This document shows positions 34,100-47,300 of a DNA stretch of 64,000 nt, piece by piece. The position numbers and the translations under genes were made by a program. Position 1 is the stretch's first letter. The number at the start of each line of letters is the position of its first letter. The DNA is taken from assembly GCF_001659605.2 (NCBI RefSeq), contig NC_035169.2, positions 6,562,110 to 6,626,109 on the forward strand. The letters run 5' to 3'. The notes under the pieces were generated by a model, which saw nothing but the letters and a program-made list of their open reading frames with translations, was not told the DNA's origin and did not search any database. This stretch comes from Manihot esculenta. Lineage: Eukaryota; Streptophyta; Magnoliopsida; Malpighiales; Euphorbiaceae.

Positions 34100-34784
34100 T
34101 ATTATCTCGAGAACGAAACTTGACCTCAGATCCTATTTTCTAAACAAAAGAACAAAACATTGCAAGTCCTTTAAGACTAGTTTTGAATAACAAGATACTG
34201 CATATTAGAAGAAGTATCTTGAAATGTCCCTGTTCGGTTGCCGAGAAAATGAAGCAAGGGGGAAAAACAAACAAAAGAAAAATAAAGAAAATGGAAAGCG
34301 TCACAGTTTTGTGCTAGTACGAAGTACGAAGACAAAGTTCGGCCGAGTTTCAAAAACCAAAATGCCCTTTCGCTTTCCCAGTGTATTCTCAGAAACCAAA
34401 CGGAGAAGTGAAAAGGAAAATGGAAGAAAAGTAGGGTTTTTGAAGTACCTTTGAAGAAGCTATTCTCTTTTTTTCCTGGACTTGATTTGCATAAGAAGAA
34501 GAAGATTCGGAACTTTTTGTTCCTTTTTTCTGGTTACACTACGGACTGCAGGGAGGGAAAAGACTGATCTTGACGGCGATCACGTGATTTAATATGTATA
34601 ACCGCATCAGTTAGCTTCCACGTCAGCAGAAAAACGTTATGGTCGTTGACGGCACGTGCCAGATCGATAGCTCTTTCAAGGACTGGGCTTGGGCTAGTGA
34701 ACCATCCTTGGCCCAGTAATGGCCCATATACGAATTCCTCGTGGTTTCTTCCGCTTATTCCATCTCCCAGCGAGGTCTCAGTAA
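34100..34784. promoter_or_regulatory. Shared intergenic region between divergent SRF and G-patch loci
   Basis: The 685 bases between the SRF start (34099, -) and the G-patch start (34785, +) form the only promoter space for both. It contains the SRF 5' UTR and CACGTG-like (GATCACGTGATT at 34578) and GGCACGTGCC (34650) motifs; the second is a perfect palindrome with a G-box core. Activity is inferred from position only. Confidence 0.5.
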
Positions 34785-34843
34785 TGGCTGAATCAGCGAG
34801 GAACCCGACAGGAAATGATTGGAAACAAGAACAAAATGATGAC

Positions 34844-34885
<42 letters not shown>

Positions 34886-36416
34886 GAAGGTTAGATGGAG
34901 ACCTCTCTCAATTCCTTCCTCCTGTAGCCTACAACTTTTCTGCACTCTCTGCGAAAATGGTCAGCGTGTGATTCTGTAACAATCCTCGAGAACATTTAAT
35001 TACTCTATTTGTGATTAAGGTGAATAAATCTACGTTTATATGTTTTTTAGCAACTTAGTCCCAGAGTGATCATCATCATTCGAGCAGGTTTCAAGTAACA
35101 AGACCTCAAATGCTGAATTATGCAAGAAGTCAACCAAAACCCTGAGCTGGCAAGAACAGCGGAGATTCGAAAGAGAGAAGAGCCAACAAGAAGAGGATGG
35201 GCGAACCTTAACAAAAAAATAGGGGCTCCAGTTCCACAATCTAACATTGGGTTTAAGCTGTTAAAGCAAATGGGTTATACCCCTTGTAAGAGGAATCAGT
35301 AAGAGCCAAGCCAGTGGGAATTGAGATTTGGCAGGCATGAGTTGGGATCTGAAGGGAGGATCCACATAAGGAGAAAAGGAAGAGAAGGAAGGAAGAGGTT
35401 TTGATGGCACAGTTTAGACCTAGGCAAAAAGCAAAAAAGCAGAGTTGTGGTAAATTTCAGAAAAGCAAAAGCAGCTTTTGACCAATTGGAGGACACAGAT
35501 ATTGTAGAGACCAAAAAAAGGAGGAAGAAGGCGATTGTCAATTGCACCAGTGTCCTACATTCAGATCAATAAGGTAAAAGAAGTGCAGAATGAGGTCCAT
35601 AAATGCACGTTAAAGACGACATGGAGATTACATGTGAAATCTATAGTAATGTTCTATTGTTCTTGTTGACCTGATATCCATGATGGTGACTGGTGGCAAA
35701 TGAAGAGAACCTCCAGCATAAGTAGCCCAGTTGAAAACCATTTTGGATGCTTCTATTTTTTCTTCAAACTTGATTTTTAGATATAGTTGCTATGAGAATT
35801 CTTGAAGTAGCATGACACAAATAACTGCTCTGAAAACCCTTTTTTTGTAATCATAAGATTAGAAACCAAGAGACCTAAGTAAACTTGCTAGTTTTCAACC
35901 TCACTTCCAGTACCATTGATGTTTGTGCTTTTAGGCCCAGCTCTGATTCAGCTTTCGGAAATTGACATGCATTGAAGGCAGTCTTTAATGGTTTATGTCT
36001 TACTCCCGGAAAAAAAGTTATTCTGTGGGTTCTTTTACAGTTTACTAGTGATTCTCCAGTTTGAACCAACCCATGGGTTGGCGTTTTTGTTTAATATTAT
36101 TTTCATATTATCTTGATTGTGTGGAAAAGCTTTTACTTCGTGAATACCCTAATGTACTATGAACTTGTAGATGCAGGATTTGCAAGAAATGTTGATGAAA
36201 CTGAGAGATGAATATAGATTTTGCCTGCTTTATGGATTTCAGGCAAATCAATATCTTACTTCCAACTGAATGTGAAGCATTAGACTCGTACATGACACAA
36301 ATGCATACATCTTTAATTGCAAATTTTCAAAGAACAGGATTGCTGTTTGCTTCAGTATGAAACAATGGAAGTGCTTCTATTCCAACTGCCTTGGAACAGA
36401 TGAAGATGACTGCTAG
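34785..36416 (+). pseudogene. GPATCH11-like G-patch protein gene, decayed
   Basis: Exon 1 starts MAESARNPTG and ends in an Asp run encoded by (GAT)n, with a donor at ~34889. The next part reads VSSNKTSNAELCKKSTKTLS, then WQEQRRFEREK, and after a shift in an A7 run (35213-35219) reads GAPVPQSNIGFKLLKQMGYT, the start of a G-patch. Then the frame is lost where GSALGKQGSG should follow, although EPVGIEIR-like DNA is visible. A TGA lies at 35067. Downstream exons 36171-36242 (MQDLQEMLMKLRDEYRFCLL) and 36356-36416 (YETMEVLL...) match the DUF4187 end of GPATCH11, again with a one-base shift near 36381 and a GC donor between them. Introns are kept, so it decayed in place and is not a retrocopy. Intact members are RNA-associated proteins. 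Confidence 0.75.
34838..34883. repeat. (GAT)n microsatellite
   Basis: About fifteen GAT/GAC triplets in exon 1 of the G-patch gene, encoding poly-Asp. Confidence 0.92.
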
Positions 36417-37049
36417 GCTTACGTGTCCAAGGGGCCTCCCAGATGCAATTTTATGACAAATTTGTAAGTTAGGTAGATGAACTTGGTCCATTTTCTGTAT
36501 TTTACTGGGTGGAATTTTCTTCTTTGTTGCTTTGTGTAGAGGATGTCAAGACAAATTCAGGAAGGTGACGAGTCATTTTCATATATTAGACCACATGTTG
36601 CTGTTGGGAGTTACATCCATGCTAAATCATGCATATTGTTCTTATAGGCTCTCCATGCCACAGATGGGTAGCTCAATCACAGTTGAGAAATTTTCATGTT
36701 GGTTCAAAAATGTATTCTTCTTTAAATATTATATGTAGTTGGAATAATAACTAACATATATCTTAAGTAAGGTATGCGAAACAAATATCCATAGAAACTT
36801 AAATTTAAATTTAATTCTAGGAAATAAAGAGAGAACCATCATTTTGCAGTCCCTGACTCAGGATTCCACCTGAATAGTTTTTATAAAGTAAATTAGGCCA
36901 TCTGCATATGATGTTTCATATAACAATTTAGTTCTTACATGCAATTTTATGGGCCTAAAAGCTGGAAACAGAGTGGAAGAGGCCAAAATTATTTCTTTTT
37001 CTTCTTTTTTAAGCAAGAAATTGTTGAAATTGGTTTATACTTCACATTG
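36417..37049. other. Spacer, no gene seen
   Basis: Moderately AT-rich. Probably the 3' flanks of the converging G-patch and LBD loci. No coding region or repeat recognised. Confidence 0.5.
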
Positions 37050-37599
37050 TTACTTATGAAAGTTGTTGTGCATAGCAAGGACAGCAATTTCTGCTTTGGT
37101 TTCAGCTAGCTGATTTTCTGCAGTTTGTATTTGTTGATCAAGAAGAGAGATTATTCCAACACAGCCATACACAGGATCTTGAATTCTGCATCGTGCTTCA
37201 TAGCATAAGCAATCTGCTGCTGGAGCTCGAAGATGATCCGGCAGTTGCTTGATGAACCAACAAATTAAGCTTTGTGAGCAACCATGATAAATAACATTCG
37301 TGTATCCGTATATGGGGAAATTCTATCCTGCTCTTGGATATATAATTACGATATATTGATGACTTGTGTTTATAAACTTTGGGATATATATATATATATA
37401 TATTCGTTTGAGATGAAGACAAACATGCCAATGAGATTAAGATTACCTGGAGCATCTTTCCGACATTGCTGGCACCATAGATTTTGTGGACGCATGAAAA
37501 TCTTTCAGGATCATTTGAAGGGAAATATGGAGAGAAAATGCAATCTAAAGGGCATCTTCTCCTCAAATACTTGCAAGCAGCACAACGTCCATAAATCAT
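37050..37599 (-). CDS. LOB-domain protein, LBD23/24-like (116 aa, 2 exons)
   Basis: Exons 37599-37447 (51 codons) and 37247-37050 (65 codons plus TAA) join in phase 0 across a 199-bp GT-AG intron. Exon 1 holds the LOB zinc-binding block CAACKYLRRRCPLDC (C-x2-C-x6-C-x3-C, residues 6-20), FSPYFPSNDP and the GAS block HKIYGASNVGKMLQ. Exon 2 gives QLPDHLRAPAADCLCYEARC, RIQDPVYGCVGIISLLDQQI and a short heptad-like end (ENQLAETKAEIAVL). LBD proteins are plant-specific nuclear transcription factors of organ boundary and root development. The almost bare LOB domain with no C-terminal extension fits the LBD23/24 group. The start at 37599 was chosen because family members begin a few residues before the first Cys; the frame is open 15 codons further up. 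The intron contains a short (TA)n run near 37390. Confidence 0.9.
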
Positions 37600-38372
37600 T
37601 CTCAAGAATCTAAATAATAATCTAATTCGAAATCTCAACAACAAAGATATTTATCCTCTGAACTAGATTTTCTGTATCTTTATCTTTAACCAATAGGTCC
37701 GTATATTGTATTGATATATAGGAGAAAGCATTTGTATTGAAGCAAATTAGCTTTGATTTTCCAACGGCTAGTTTTCTCAGAATGGAATGAGAATGCAAAT
37801 GGAGATAATTGAGGATGCTGGAAAGGAATGAATTGGTAGTTTTACACGGAAAATGTTTGTCTTAAATTCTTATATCAGCAATTTTTGCCGACCTGATGAA
37901 CTTATTTTGTCATTTTAACCCCAAAAAAAAAGAGAAAAAAACATAGCAACGGACAAATCTAAGATATGAACAACATTTGAAACTAGCAAAATACCAATAT
38001 CCATTGCTTAGAAACACATATCATACTTGAGGGATACAGACTCCTACAAGGAAAGTCCTAAATCCCATCACCCATTGTTTCCAGGAAAAATTCAAGCATA
38101 ATTTCCAGACCTCGGTGATATACCCCGTGTCCTCAAGCAACACCTAAACATCAGAAAAGTTTAGCTAGAGAACTACAAAATGATGATAGATAGAGCAAAG
38201 TTAACACCTTGCTTAGTTAGTTCAGTATTATCTTACTACTTCAGCGAATAAAGGCCACAAGCCAAACCAGCAGTTATGGGTTTGCCCCAACAAAAACATA
38301 AGATCACCTTCCTGAAATGCATAGTTCCGGTCTATTAGGACGACTTCCATACTAGACGGTTAAAAGGATCGC
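37600..38372. other. Spacer between LBD and SPL genes
   Basis: Should hold the LBD promoter and the SPL 3' UTR, both genes being on the minus strand. No other feature recognised. Confidence 0.5.
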
Positions 38373-41300
38373 TTAAAGCGACCAGTGCATATGCTGGGTA
38401 GAAGAGTTGTATGCCCTGGTGTGATCAAGTTCCATGTACTGCCTTGTGTTCTGTTGAGATAACTCCAGATCACCAGAGAACTGACTGTCCAGAGGCTGTG
38501 AAATTTGACCCAAACCCAGATCAGGGCACAAGTCGTGTGAACTGCTGCTAGCTTCACTGGCTTTGAAACCCCAAGAAGGGTTTGGATATTGATTGACAGC
38601 TGCACCATGAGGAGCTGTTGATTGAGCCATGGGTACCCCTTGGGGATTAACCAGGTCCTTCATCCCAAGCCCTGAAGCTTGGTTTCTAGGGCCCCATGGT
38701 TGATTTGACAGAAGAGAGAGAGCACAGCTCGAGTTAGCGATGCTGACTCCAGTGAAGCATTCTCCTGAAGGAATTCCAGAACCTGAAAAACCAGGCCCAC
38801 TTGCTGAACCTTGCATGTAAATGCTGGATGGAGGATTCTGAGAGTTATTCTGCCATGCAGGATGAGGAATCGACCTTCCCGCAGCTGAGGCTTGATTCCC
38901 AGGTGCCCGCTCGCAGGATCTTGCAGCAGGCCATGCATCCCTCCCATTGAGCCTTGAGTAAGCACTAAAATCCACAAGAAAGCCTCCGCCTCTGCCGCTG
39001 TTATCTGTTACCATATGAACCAAGCAGGTAATCATATTAGGAACTCAAAGCATAAAACAAAGTCAAAAAGTTCCCTATTAAGAGACCTAGATAATTCACA
39101 CTACTAAAGTCTTACCAAAAATTGTTGAAGAGAGTCGGCTATGGCGAGATGACAACACTGATCCAGGTGGTGGCTTCCTCCGCCGCTCATTATGACCAGC
39201 TAGGCGTCTGCGGCAGCTTCGTTTTCCTTGGTCAAATTCAGGAAGTTGATGAAATCTATTCACAGATTAACACACAAGTTAGAGGTAGACAGTGATGGAG
39301 AACATGAGCACCACTCATCTCTGTATGGAGTATAACTAAATAATGAACCCAAAAAGATGAAGATTTGGGACACAAGGCTTTTACAGTCCATGGGAAACTG
39401 GGACCGAGAAAGTTCAAGATCCTTCACTTCATCCCAATCCTACAGAGGAACTATACAAACACAATACAAGCCATCAACATTATCAGGATGAAAAGCCATT
39501 GCAAGATCAGGAAGGTGCCTCAAGTAAAATGGAGCAAAGATGTTGCGGTTACAGCACAACTAAGGTAAAACACTTCCAAATCGTAAACTCTTTAGTACAC
39601 GTCAGATTATTATTATCTAACAATGGTTGAAAAAGATCAAACTCTTGATAATTGAACAAGAAACAGGTCGAACAACAAAAAGAATCCACAGAATAAGGGT
39701 GAACACATATGCATGCACAATGTTTGAGAAATTAAAAAGTTGCCATACACTTCAGTACTCCGTAATCGAAAAAGTTTTGAACCTTGAAGGGCTAGATTAG
39801 CATTTCATTTGGAAATATTAGTAGACACAAATTGCAAGCACATACAAGTCAAACAAATAAATTTGAATCTGCCAAACATGGAATTAAAAAATACAAAGCT
39901 CTGAAATCCAAACAAAAAGAATACAAGTTTTTGTTGAACAATTTTAGTTTAGGATTCAGGACACTAGAAAAGTAACAAGATGTTAAACATGCTGCTGTCT
40001 ATACAGACAAAAAGACAGCAATCATAATGCTGGGAATTTATAAGTGTTAGAATTTCCACATTGGAAAGAGAATGGACGAGTGAAAGACATAAAAGCGAGA
40101 ACCCATAAAGCTCTTGCCTTAAGGTTTTGGGTTGGATATATCAAGCCCACGAGTGAGTTCTTCTGCGAGGCCCATCAAGGAGGATCCTACCCAAGAGAAT
40201 ATGTTCTTTAACAAGGCCCAGCAAAGGAGGATTCTCTTAATCTTTATAAAAGAATAAACAAATACAAAACTATAGGAAACTTGAAACTTTTTAGAGAATC
40301 TTTTGCGTAGCCAACATCAGTACTAAAGACCAATAACCTAGGTTACCATCCTTCTGTTTGAACATTAAGGAAAAACATTTTACATGATGTTGATACATTT
40401 AGAACTTGTTAGAACTGATAAGATTCTCATGGGATGTCTCACATAGGAGAATCCCACGATTTAAGGGATATTAATGGAATTTGATTATCCCATAATTTAT
40501 GGTATCATGACACATACACGTGTCTGCCATTATAAATATGAAAGCTTATGTATAAAAAAATGTAACTTTTAAGTTGTGTCTATGAACATACCAAACACGT
40601 AATTTCTCTTGCTATTTTCTCCTTCTATCATTCTAAAGCTTAACTGGGTATCATAGACTTTTGGTTTCCTGAAAGAAATATTCATATTGTTTGACTTTCT
40701 CGATCTTATTCCCTAAAGTCCAACCTACTCTGATCTGATGATTAGGTTAACTATTTAGGTTGACTATTTTCCCTCGGTGGCAATGTCAGGAGGTAAGCTA
40801 ATCCACCAACCAGCGTATTCCACAAAGTCCAGTCGCTTCAGGACTAGTGAGTAGGTAGCATGCAACACGACCAGCTTCTACCGCTGTATCACACATTGCA
40901 AACTTGTCAAATGCTTAGTATTTTGGAGCTTCCTGATAGGTGGTATTATACCTAGAAGCTACTATGAGCTTTGGCACCTCTTCTTGTGACAATGAATGAC
41001 TTTTAGCTACTGTAAGGACTTTTTTAAGGATGTTCTGGGTGACTCAAAGCCGAGCCTATGACACTAATATGCTATGTTAGTTTATCTCTACCAATTCTTC
41101 TTTGTGACATGATCACTTAGTTTTTTCGATTGTGGGTGTTTTTGTGTTTGGGCCTTGGGAGTTGGGACCCTATTTGTCTAGGTTTTTGTGACCTCTAGTT
41201 TGTGCAACCTTGTGCTCGTGTTTCAATAGCCACTATGTCACAGCCCTGTAAGTTACTGTGTGAAGATCCACCTAACATTTTGACTGTTACCTTTGCTTTG

Positions 41301-44300
41301 ATACCTAAATATTAGAATAATTGAGCCTATAATTCTCAAAAGGAACTACTTAGAAGAGAGAGTAAACACAAAAGCACTTGTAGCATTAAACAATGAAATT
41401 TAACCGTCTTACTGCTCTTTTACATTTCAACTTGCACCAACCAATATAAATAGTAGATACTATAACTCAACTCTTCAATCCTATAGTACATGAACCTATT
41501 AATTAGCCATACTAATGAACATACACTCATATATTCACATATATGCATCATACTTGGTAAGATTCACTTAACTTGCTAAATAAATACATACATAACTAAG
41601 AGACATTAGCATTTCAATTTATTCTTCCAACATCATCTCCATTCTTCCTCACCGCATCACTTGGAGAGGGAAGTGCGAACAAGCAAGTTGCTTGTGATTT
41701 GATGCCTTTGTATGGGTGCTTCAGAATCTAGTTCGACATTGTTACTTTTTGTTTGAACTTAAGAGGCTACCATGCATCTTATGGGTGCTTTCGGACATGG
41801 TTTCTTCCAGTCCTGTGCCTAAAAGCTGCTGCTTGTGTTTACTTTTGTTCCAAAGATTTTGTGTCAAGTTTTGTTTGGTGACTTTGTGTGGGTGATATTG
41901 ACCCTGAGAGTTGCTGAATCTGTTGCCAGGTTTTGAGGGTTGTTTTGGGTCTTTTTGTGCTGGAAATATACCATTATCAAGCTCATGCTATTTGTCTTTG
42001 TGGTAGCCTTGTGAGCTGTTGATTATGTTATTTGTAAGCTATTGCAGAACTTATTAGCTTCAAGAAAAATAGCATCAAGGAGGAGTATTGAGATTGATGA
42101 GATTCCACTTTAATTCATGGGATGTCTCATACAGGAGAATCCCATAATTCAAGGGTGAGTATTGAATTTGAAAATCCCTTTATGGTATCGTGCTATATGT
42201 ATCTTTTGAAGCATTATAAATATAGAAGCTCATGCATTAAGTAAGATGTAAGACACAAGTGGATAAAAAAAAATGGAACCTTTCGAGGCTTTATGTCTGT
42301 AGATGTAGGCTCTTAGTAGCCAAACTAGGCAAATTTCCTCGTGTTATTTTCTCCTTCTCTTTCTATCATTCTAAATCTTAACAAAACTCACGCTTGGTTC
42401 ACCAAAACTATGCTAGTTTCATAAAGCTCCAAATATATAAAAACTTGTTAAAATAAGCAAACCATTATTGTAGAAACCGTCGGTCAAAGCACCTATAATA
42501 ACTTTCATTGGGTTGCTATACAATAACTCAAAGAAACTACAATATGGGGGTGGGAGTAGGGGAGACTGAAATTCTACCATCCAACAGTTCTTGCAAACAC
42601 AATTTACAAAAAAAAAAAAAAGAACTTGAAAACATCCACCTTTCAATTCCTTTGCCACTGAAAACAAAAATTTGAGGTGGTCGCCATGTCCTTTACTGGA
42701 ATAAACAAAGAGAACATAATTTGATCAACACTACCAGGTTGCTACCATACAAATTTAATTTTAAATTTAACTGAAATGACAATTTACCTATTTCATACTT
42801 GCTGAAAGTACCTAAAGAATGTCAAGTTAGACCTGTAAGCACCCAATGATTTTAATTTGACAAGAGACCCTAAAGAGAAAAATTAAAATCTTTTTGTGCT
42901 TGAACTCTTGCATTTTGGCATGCCTTACCAAATATAGAGGAGGCCATTGTCTGGATTGAAACCGGAACTAGACTGGTCAAACCCAAAAGGTTTGCTGAAA
43001 CCGGACTTGAACCTAACTCGGCCAGTTCAGTTCAAGACCAAAGCCGAATCAATTTTTCCTTAAAAGAAAGAACATTTGACTTTTATCAAAAACTAAACCA
43101 AACTGGCATCGAAACCAAGATGAAAACAGAGGAAGACCCTTCAATCTGATTTCAGTCCCTTTGGCCCTAGAACCGAACCATGGCCAACCCTACCAAATGA
43201 CAAGTTTTCATCATATATTTTACATCTTATCTCAAAGGCCACCTAATCTTTATTACCAAATATCATATTCTATACATCCTTGTTAAATTTGGGCCAGTCT
43301 TAACTCATCCCAAAAGCTAGCTCAAGAGGGAGGAGTGTCTATAGCCCATATAAGGAGCACATTACCCCTTTCCACAACCAATGTGGGATTCAACACACCC
43401 CTCACGCCCAGAATTTTTACTGGTGCGTGGCACATTTATAGGGCGTCCAACATCGGATGGGGAGGCTCTGATACCATGTTAAATTTGGGTCAGGCCTAAC
43501 TCACCCCAAAAGCTAGCTCAAGAGGGAGGAGTGCCTATAACCCATATAAGGGGCACATTACACATTTCCACAACCGATGTGGGATTCAACAATCCTAATA
43601 CATTAAACGCAAAGATTAACATCAAAGAATATTTTAATTGGTAGAACTCACAGATGAGCCTCATATTAAAAATCTTTCTCCACACAAACGACAAGAATTG
43701 GAGCATGTCTTGCTCATGGAATGGAGTGACGAACATGACCAAGTATGCGACCACACAAACACCAATGCTAAAAATAAACATGATTGAATATTTTGGTATG
43801 CACTATTTAAATGGTATGAAACATCTAACCTACAAATGAAAAATCAACCATATTGAATATGTAAATGAATGGAACAAAACAATCAACCTAATATTTCATT
43901 TCATCTAAATTTAAATTCGAATATTCTGGTATGAAAAGTTCCCACACAAGCTTTGGGATGTTCTTTATATTTTACTAAAGACATGAATTACATTTTATGC
44001 CAAATGCACAGGGTAGTACTCTGGCACAAAAAGCAGTGCCTAGAACACAGAAGAAGATGCCATAAATGAGGCGTGCACTATCTTACCACCTCATATAAAA
44101 TCATCCAACCATACTGAAACCCAGCACAGGCAGTCTCCAAATAGGAATAACCCCATGATGTGTTACCGTTAAAAATATATTGCCTAAATATAGAATTTAA
44201 ATTCATGCTTTCGTTCACTAAATGAACGATAATTTCATGAAGCTTCAAAAATAAAAAAGGTTGCAAAACCTTGTTACTCCTAGCCCTTATATTTGAAAGA

Positions 44301-47300
44301 AGCACCTAGAGAACATGTCAATGCCAATGAGGCAACAATACTTGTAATTTTCGAATTTCTGTTAGTTCTGATTTTCTACAAGTATCTCACCCTTGCTCAA
44401 AACTGCAGTCTAAACTCTAAACTTCTCTCTCTTTTTTTCTTAGTCATGCTTGACACATTAATTAAGTTTATGAAACAAAATTATAATTTTCCTTTAATTA
44501 ATGGTATTTAACCATTTTTACCTCACTGTTTGGCAAAACACTAAAGGGGAAAAATTCAGCATCTTATAGATTCTGGGGCATGGGCACATAAGAAAAGAAG
44601 AAACTATATTCAGAGAACTTATCTTACAACCCCCCTCCCCTTTTTTCCAACCAAAAAAAAAAAAAGAAAAGGATTCCCTAATGGGAGATTCTCTTCCCTG
44701 CAAAGGCAAAATCACAGCCAGACACATTCATCAGCATGTTCCATTTCAAAAGTGGCCCATATCTAGAAGAGGCATCTAATCATATGCCTTGTGGAATAGA
44801 AGGTTGTACACATATCTGAACAAGCACTCCATAAACTTTCAAATATAGATAACAGAGTTACTTCCTAACCCTAACATTGAGACCAATTATAATTTACTAA
44901 TTTGACTAAAACCAAAATCCCAAAAGGCTTGAGGATATGTTTGGCATTGCTATTTGAGATTCTGTTCAAAACAGCAAATTTTTGAAAGTGTTTGTTAAGA
45001 ATATTCAAATTTGACATATTTAATCACACAAACCTCAAAACAACAAAACAGTTTTTGTAACTGCTTTTCTCATCAAAAGGGTGATCTTTCAAAATGCAGT
45101 TCCAAACCAACTCTTTGGCCTTCCAACCACAATGCCAAACAGAGACTAGAATATGTCTAAGACTTGGACTAGAAACGCTAAATTAAATCTAAACATGGCT
45201 TCTGAGTCCAATACTATCATGAAAATGAGTTATACGGGCCCTAGTTATTAGAATTGGCCAGGCAGCCAGTCAGTCTTGGACCACTTTAACTAGGAAGCAA
45301 GCCAGTAGCAGACTAGCAGTTTGAAATTTTGTTAAAACCCATGATAGAAGAAAAATAAAGTTGACCCCCTCGAACCAGTAACCTGGTCCAGTTCAAAAGG
45401 GTATATATATATATATAATTACATTCTTATCTAATTTCTTCTAGAATGCTTTTACATAAATTGAATTATTATATAAAAAAGGACCCTAAAATTCTATTTA
45501 TTTGATATATAAAATTGAGTCCTATTTATTGTATAAGAAAACTAATAATTTTAATTTGAATAAAATGTTTAAATTATTCATGAAAACTATATAATCTAAT
45601 TAATTTTTTAATATTACTTAGTAATTTACATATAAAATTTAATAAAGTTTTTTCTATAATTTAATTCATTATCATTAATTTATAAAAGATTGTTAATTGC
45701 ATAACATATATTTGATATTTTGAGTCATGTTGAACCTTCAACACTTGACCTTTTACCTTCACCAGGCCACTGATCAGGCTAGGATCAAAAACATAAAGAG
45801 ATCATATTTTGCAATTAAAAATGTGACATAGCAAGATCAGAAAAGATAACTTACAAAGAAAAAGCCAAAGCACAAGGCAGAATAGAAGAATAACTTCTTG
45901 CTTTCAAAACTCAATCAACTAACATAGATTATAGACACCAGAGGATACAATTATAGCCACCAGGAGATCCAAGGTCCCACACTTAACAAATAGGTCCAAC
46001 AACTATCAATTTTTATTTGGAACATTGTGTCAGAAGCATGCCCTTTTGGTAAATTTCAACATAAAGCAATTCTGAATATCTAGCCTAAAACAACAAGTGG
46101 TGGGTTACCTTATCCACTCCAACCGAAAATCTCCACGAGGAAACAGAAGTTGAGAATATTACATTCTAATGCATGTATATTTATCAACTAAGATGGTTCA
46201 GCTTTCAAACTCAGATGGGGATGAAAAGTTTATCCGGTAAATTTATGGGAAATCTCCAAAAAAGATTAGGTAAATTTTAGGTAAAACTCTCAAGGGGGAA
46301 TCTTATCAAATCCCAAATGGAAAAGATTTTCACTAGGAGGTCTCAATTTCCACTAGGATTTTGTGGGGAAAACTAAAGGGAGACAGCTAGCCCATATGAC
46401 CTGCTCTATGTGCTGATTTATGGAGGAAAACATGTCATCAACACCATGCATGACTAAAACTGAACTACCTAAACAAGAGACTAAAATAATACTTGTTTCC
46501 CACATCAATTCCAAGGCATGAGCTGATAAAGCATAAAATTGACCAGGAAAAGAAAAACTGAGTAGCTTTCGACCAACTTCATCACCCCAAAAAAATAAAG
46601 AAATGAAAAGGAAAGGAAAGAAGTTTTCATTGCCACAAATGTCTAAAATCAGCTAACTCACGCATAAGAACCAGTGAAATCAAATTGAGAGACAAGGATG
46701 AACCCCACACATTGGAGATTAAAAGCAACAAAGCACAGAATAAAATCCAAACAAAAACCCAAAACCAAACCCAACAAAAAAAAAAACTACCATTTCTAGT
46801 TCCCTAATAAATATTAATTTCAATTAATGTGGTAGCCTAATAAATCCAAAAGTCCATCAATTATTAAACAGAAAAAGATAGAGAGGGAGCAGAAGAAAGT
46901 TCCAAAAGCCTACCCAAACTGACAGCAACAGTCTATTTATGACAAAGAAAGCTACCACAAAACTCACCAAAAAGACATTGAAAGCTATTGGTTAATCATG
47001 AACATCTCACTTCCACTTTAATCTAAAACTACAACAAACTGAACATATATAACTCCTATTATCAAACCAGCTCAAGTAAAATTATTGTGCTTTCTTCAGA
47101 AAGCACACTTCCTTCAAGAAAAACAAAATGAGCAATACCCCCAAAAACATCCAAAAGTTTCCAACAACAAGAGCAGCAGAAGAACATTTTTCATCAAAGC
47201 ATAAATTAAAGAGTCCAGCAAAATTAAAGTTTAACAAAATAGAAATCCAAGGCATTTAGAAAGAAAGAAAAATATATTGCAACTCACTGACCTACTACAC

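Noticed and set aside
34224..34454. 76-aa plus-strand frame upstream of the SRF gene
   Set aside because: Lies over the SRF 5' UTR/promoter, low complexity, no family.
39365..39568. 67-aa plus-strand frame in SPL intron 1
   Set aside because: Antisense within an intron, no recognisable domain or splice support.
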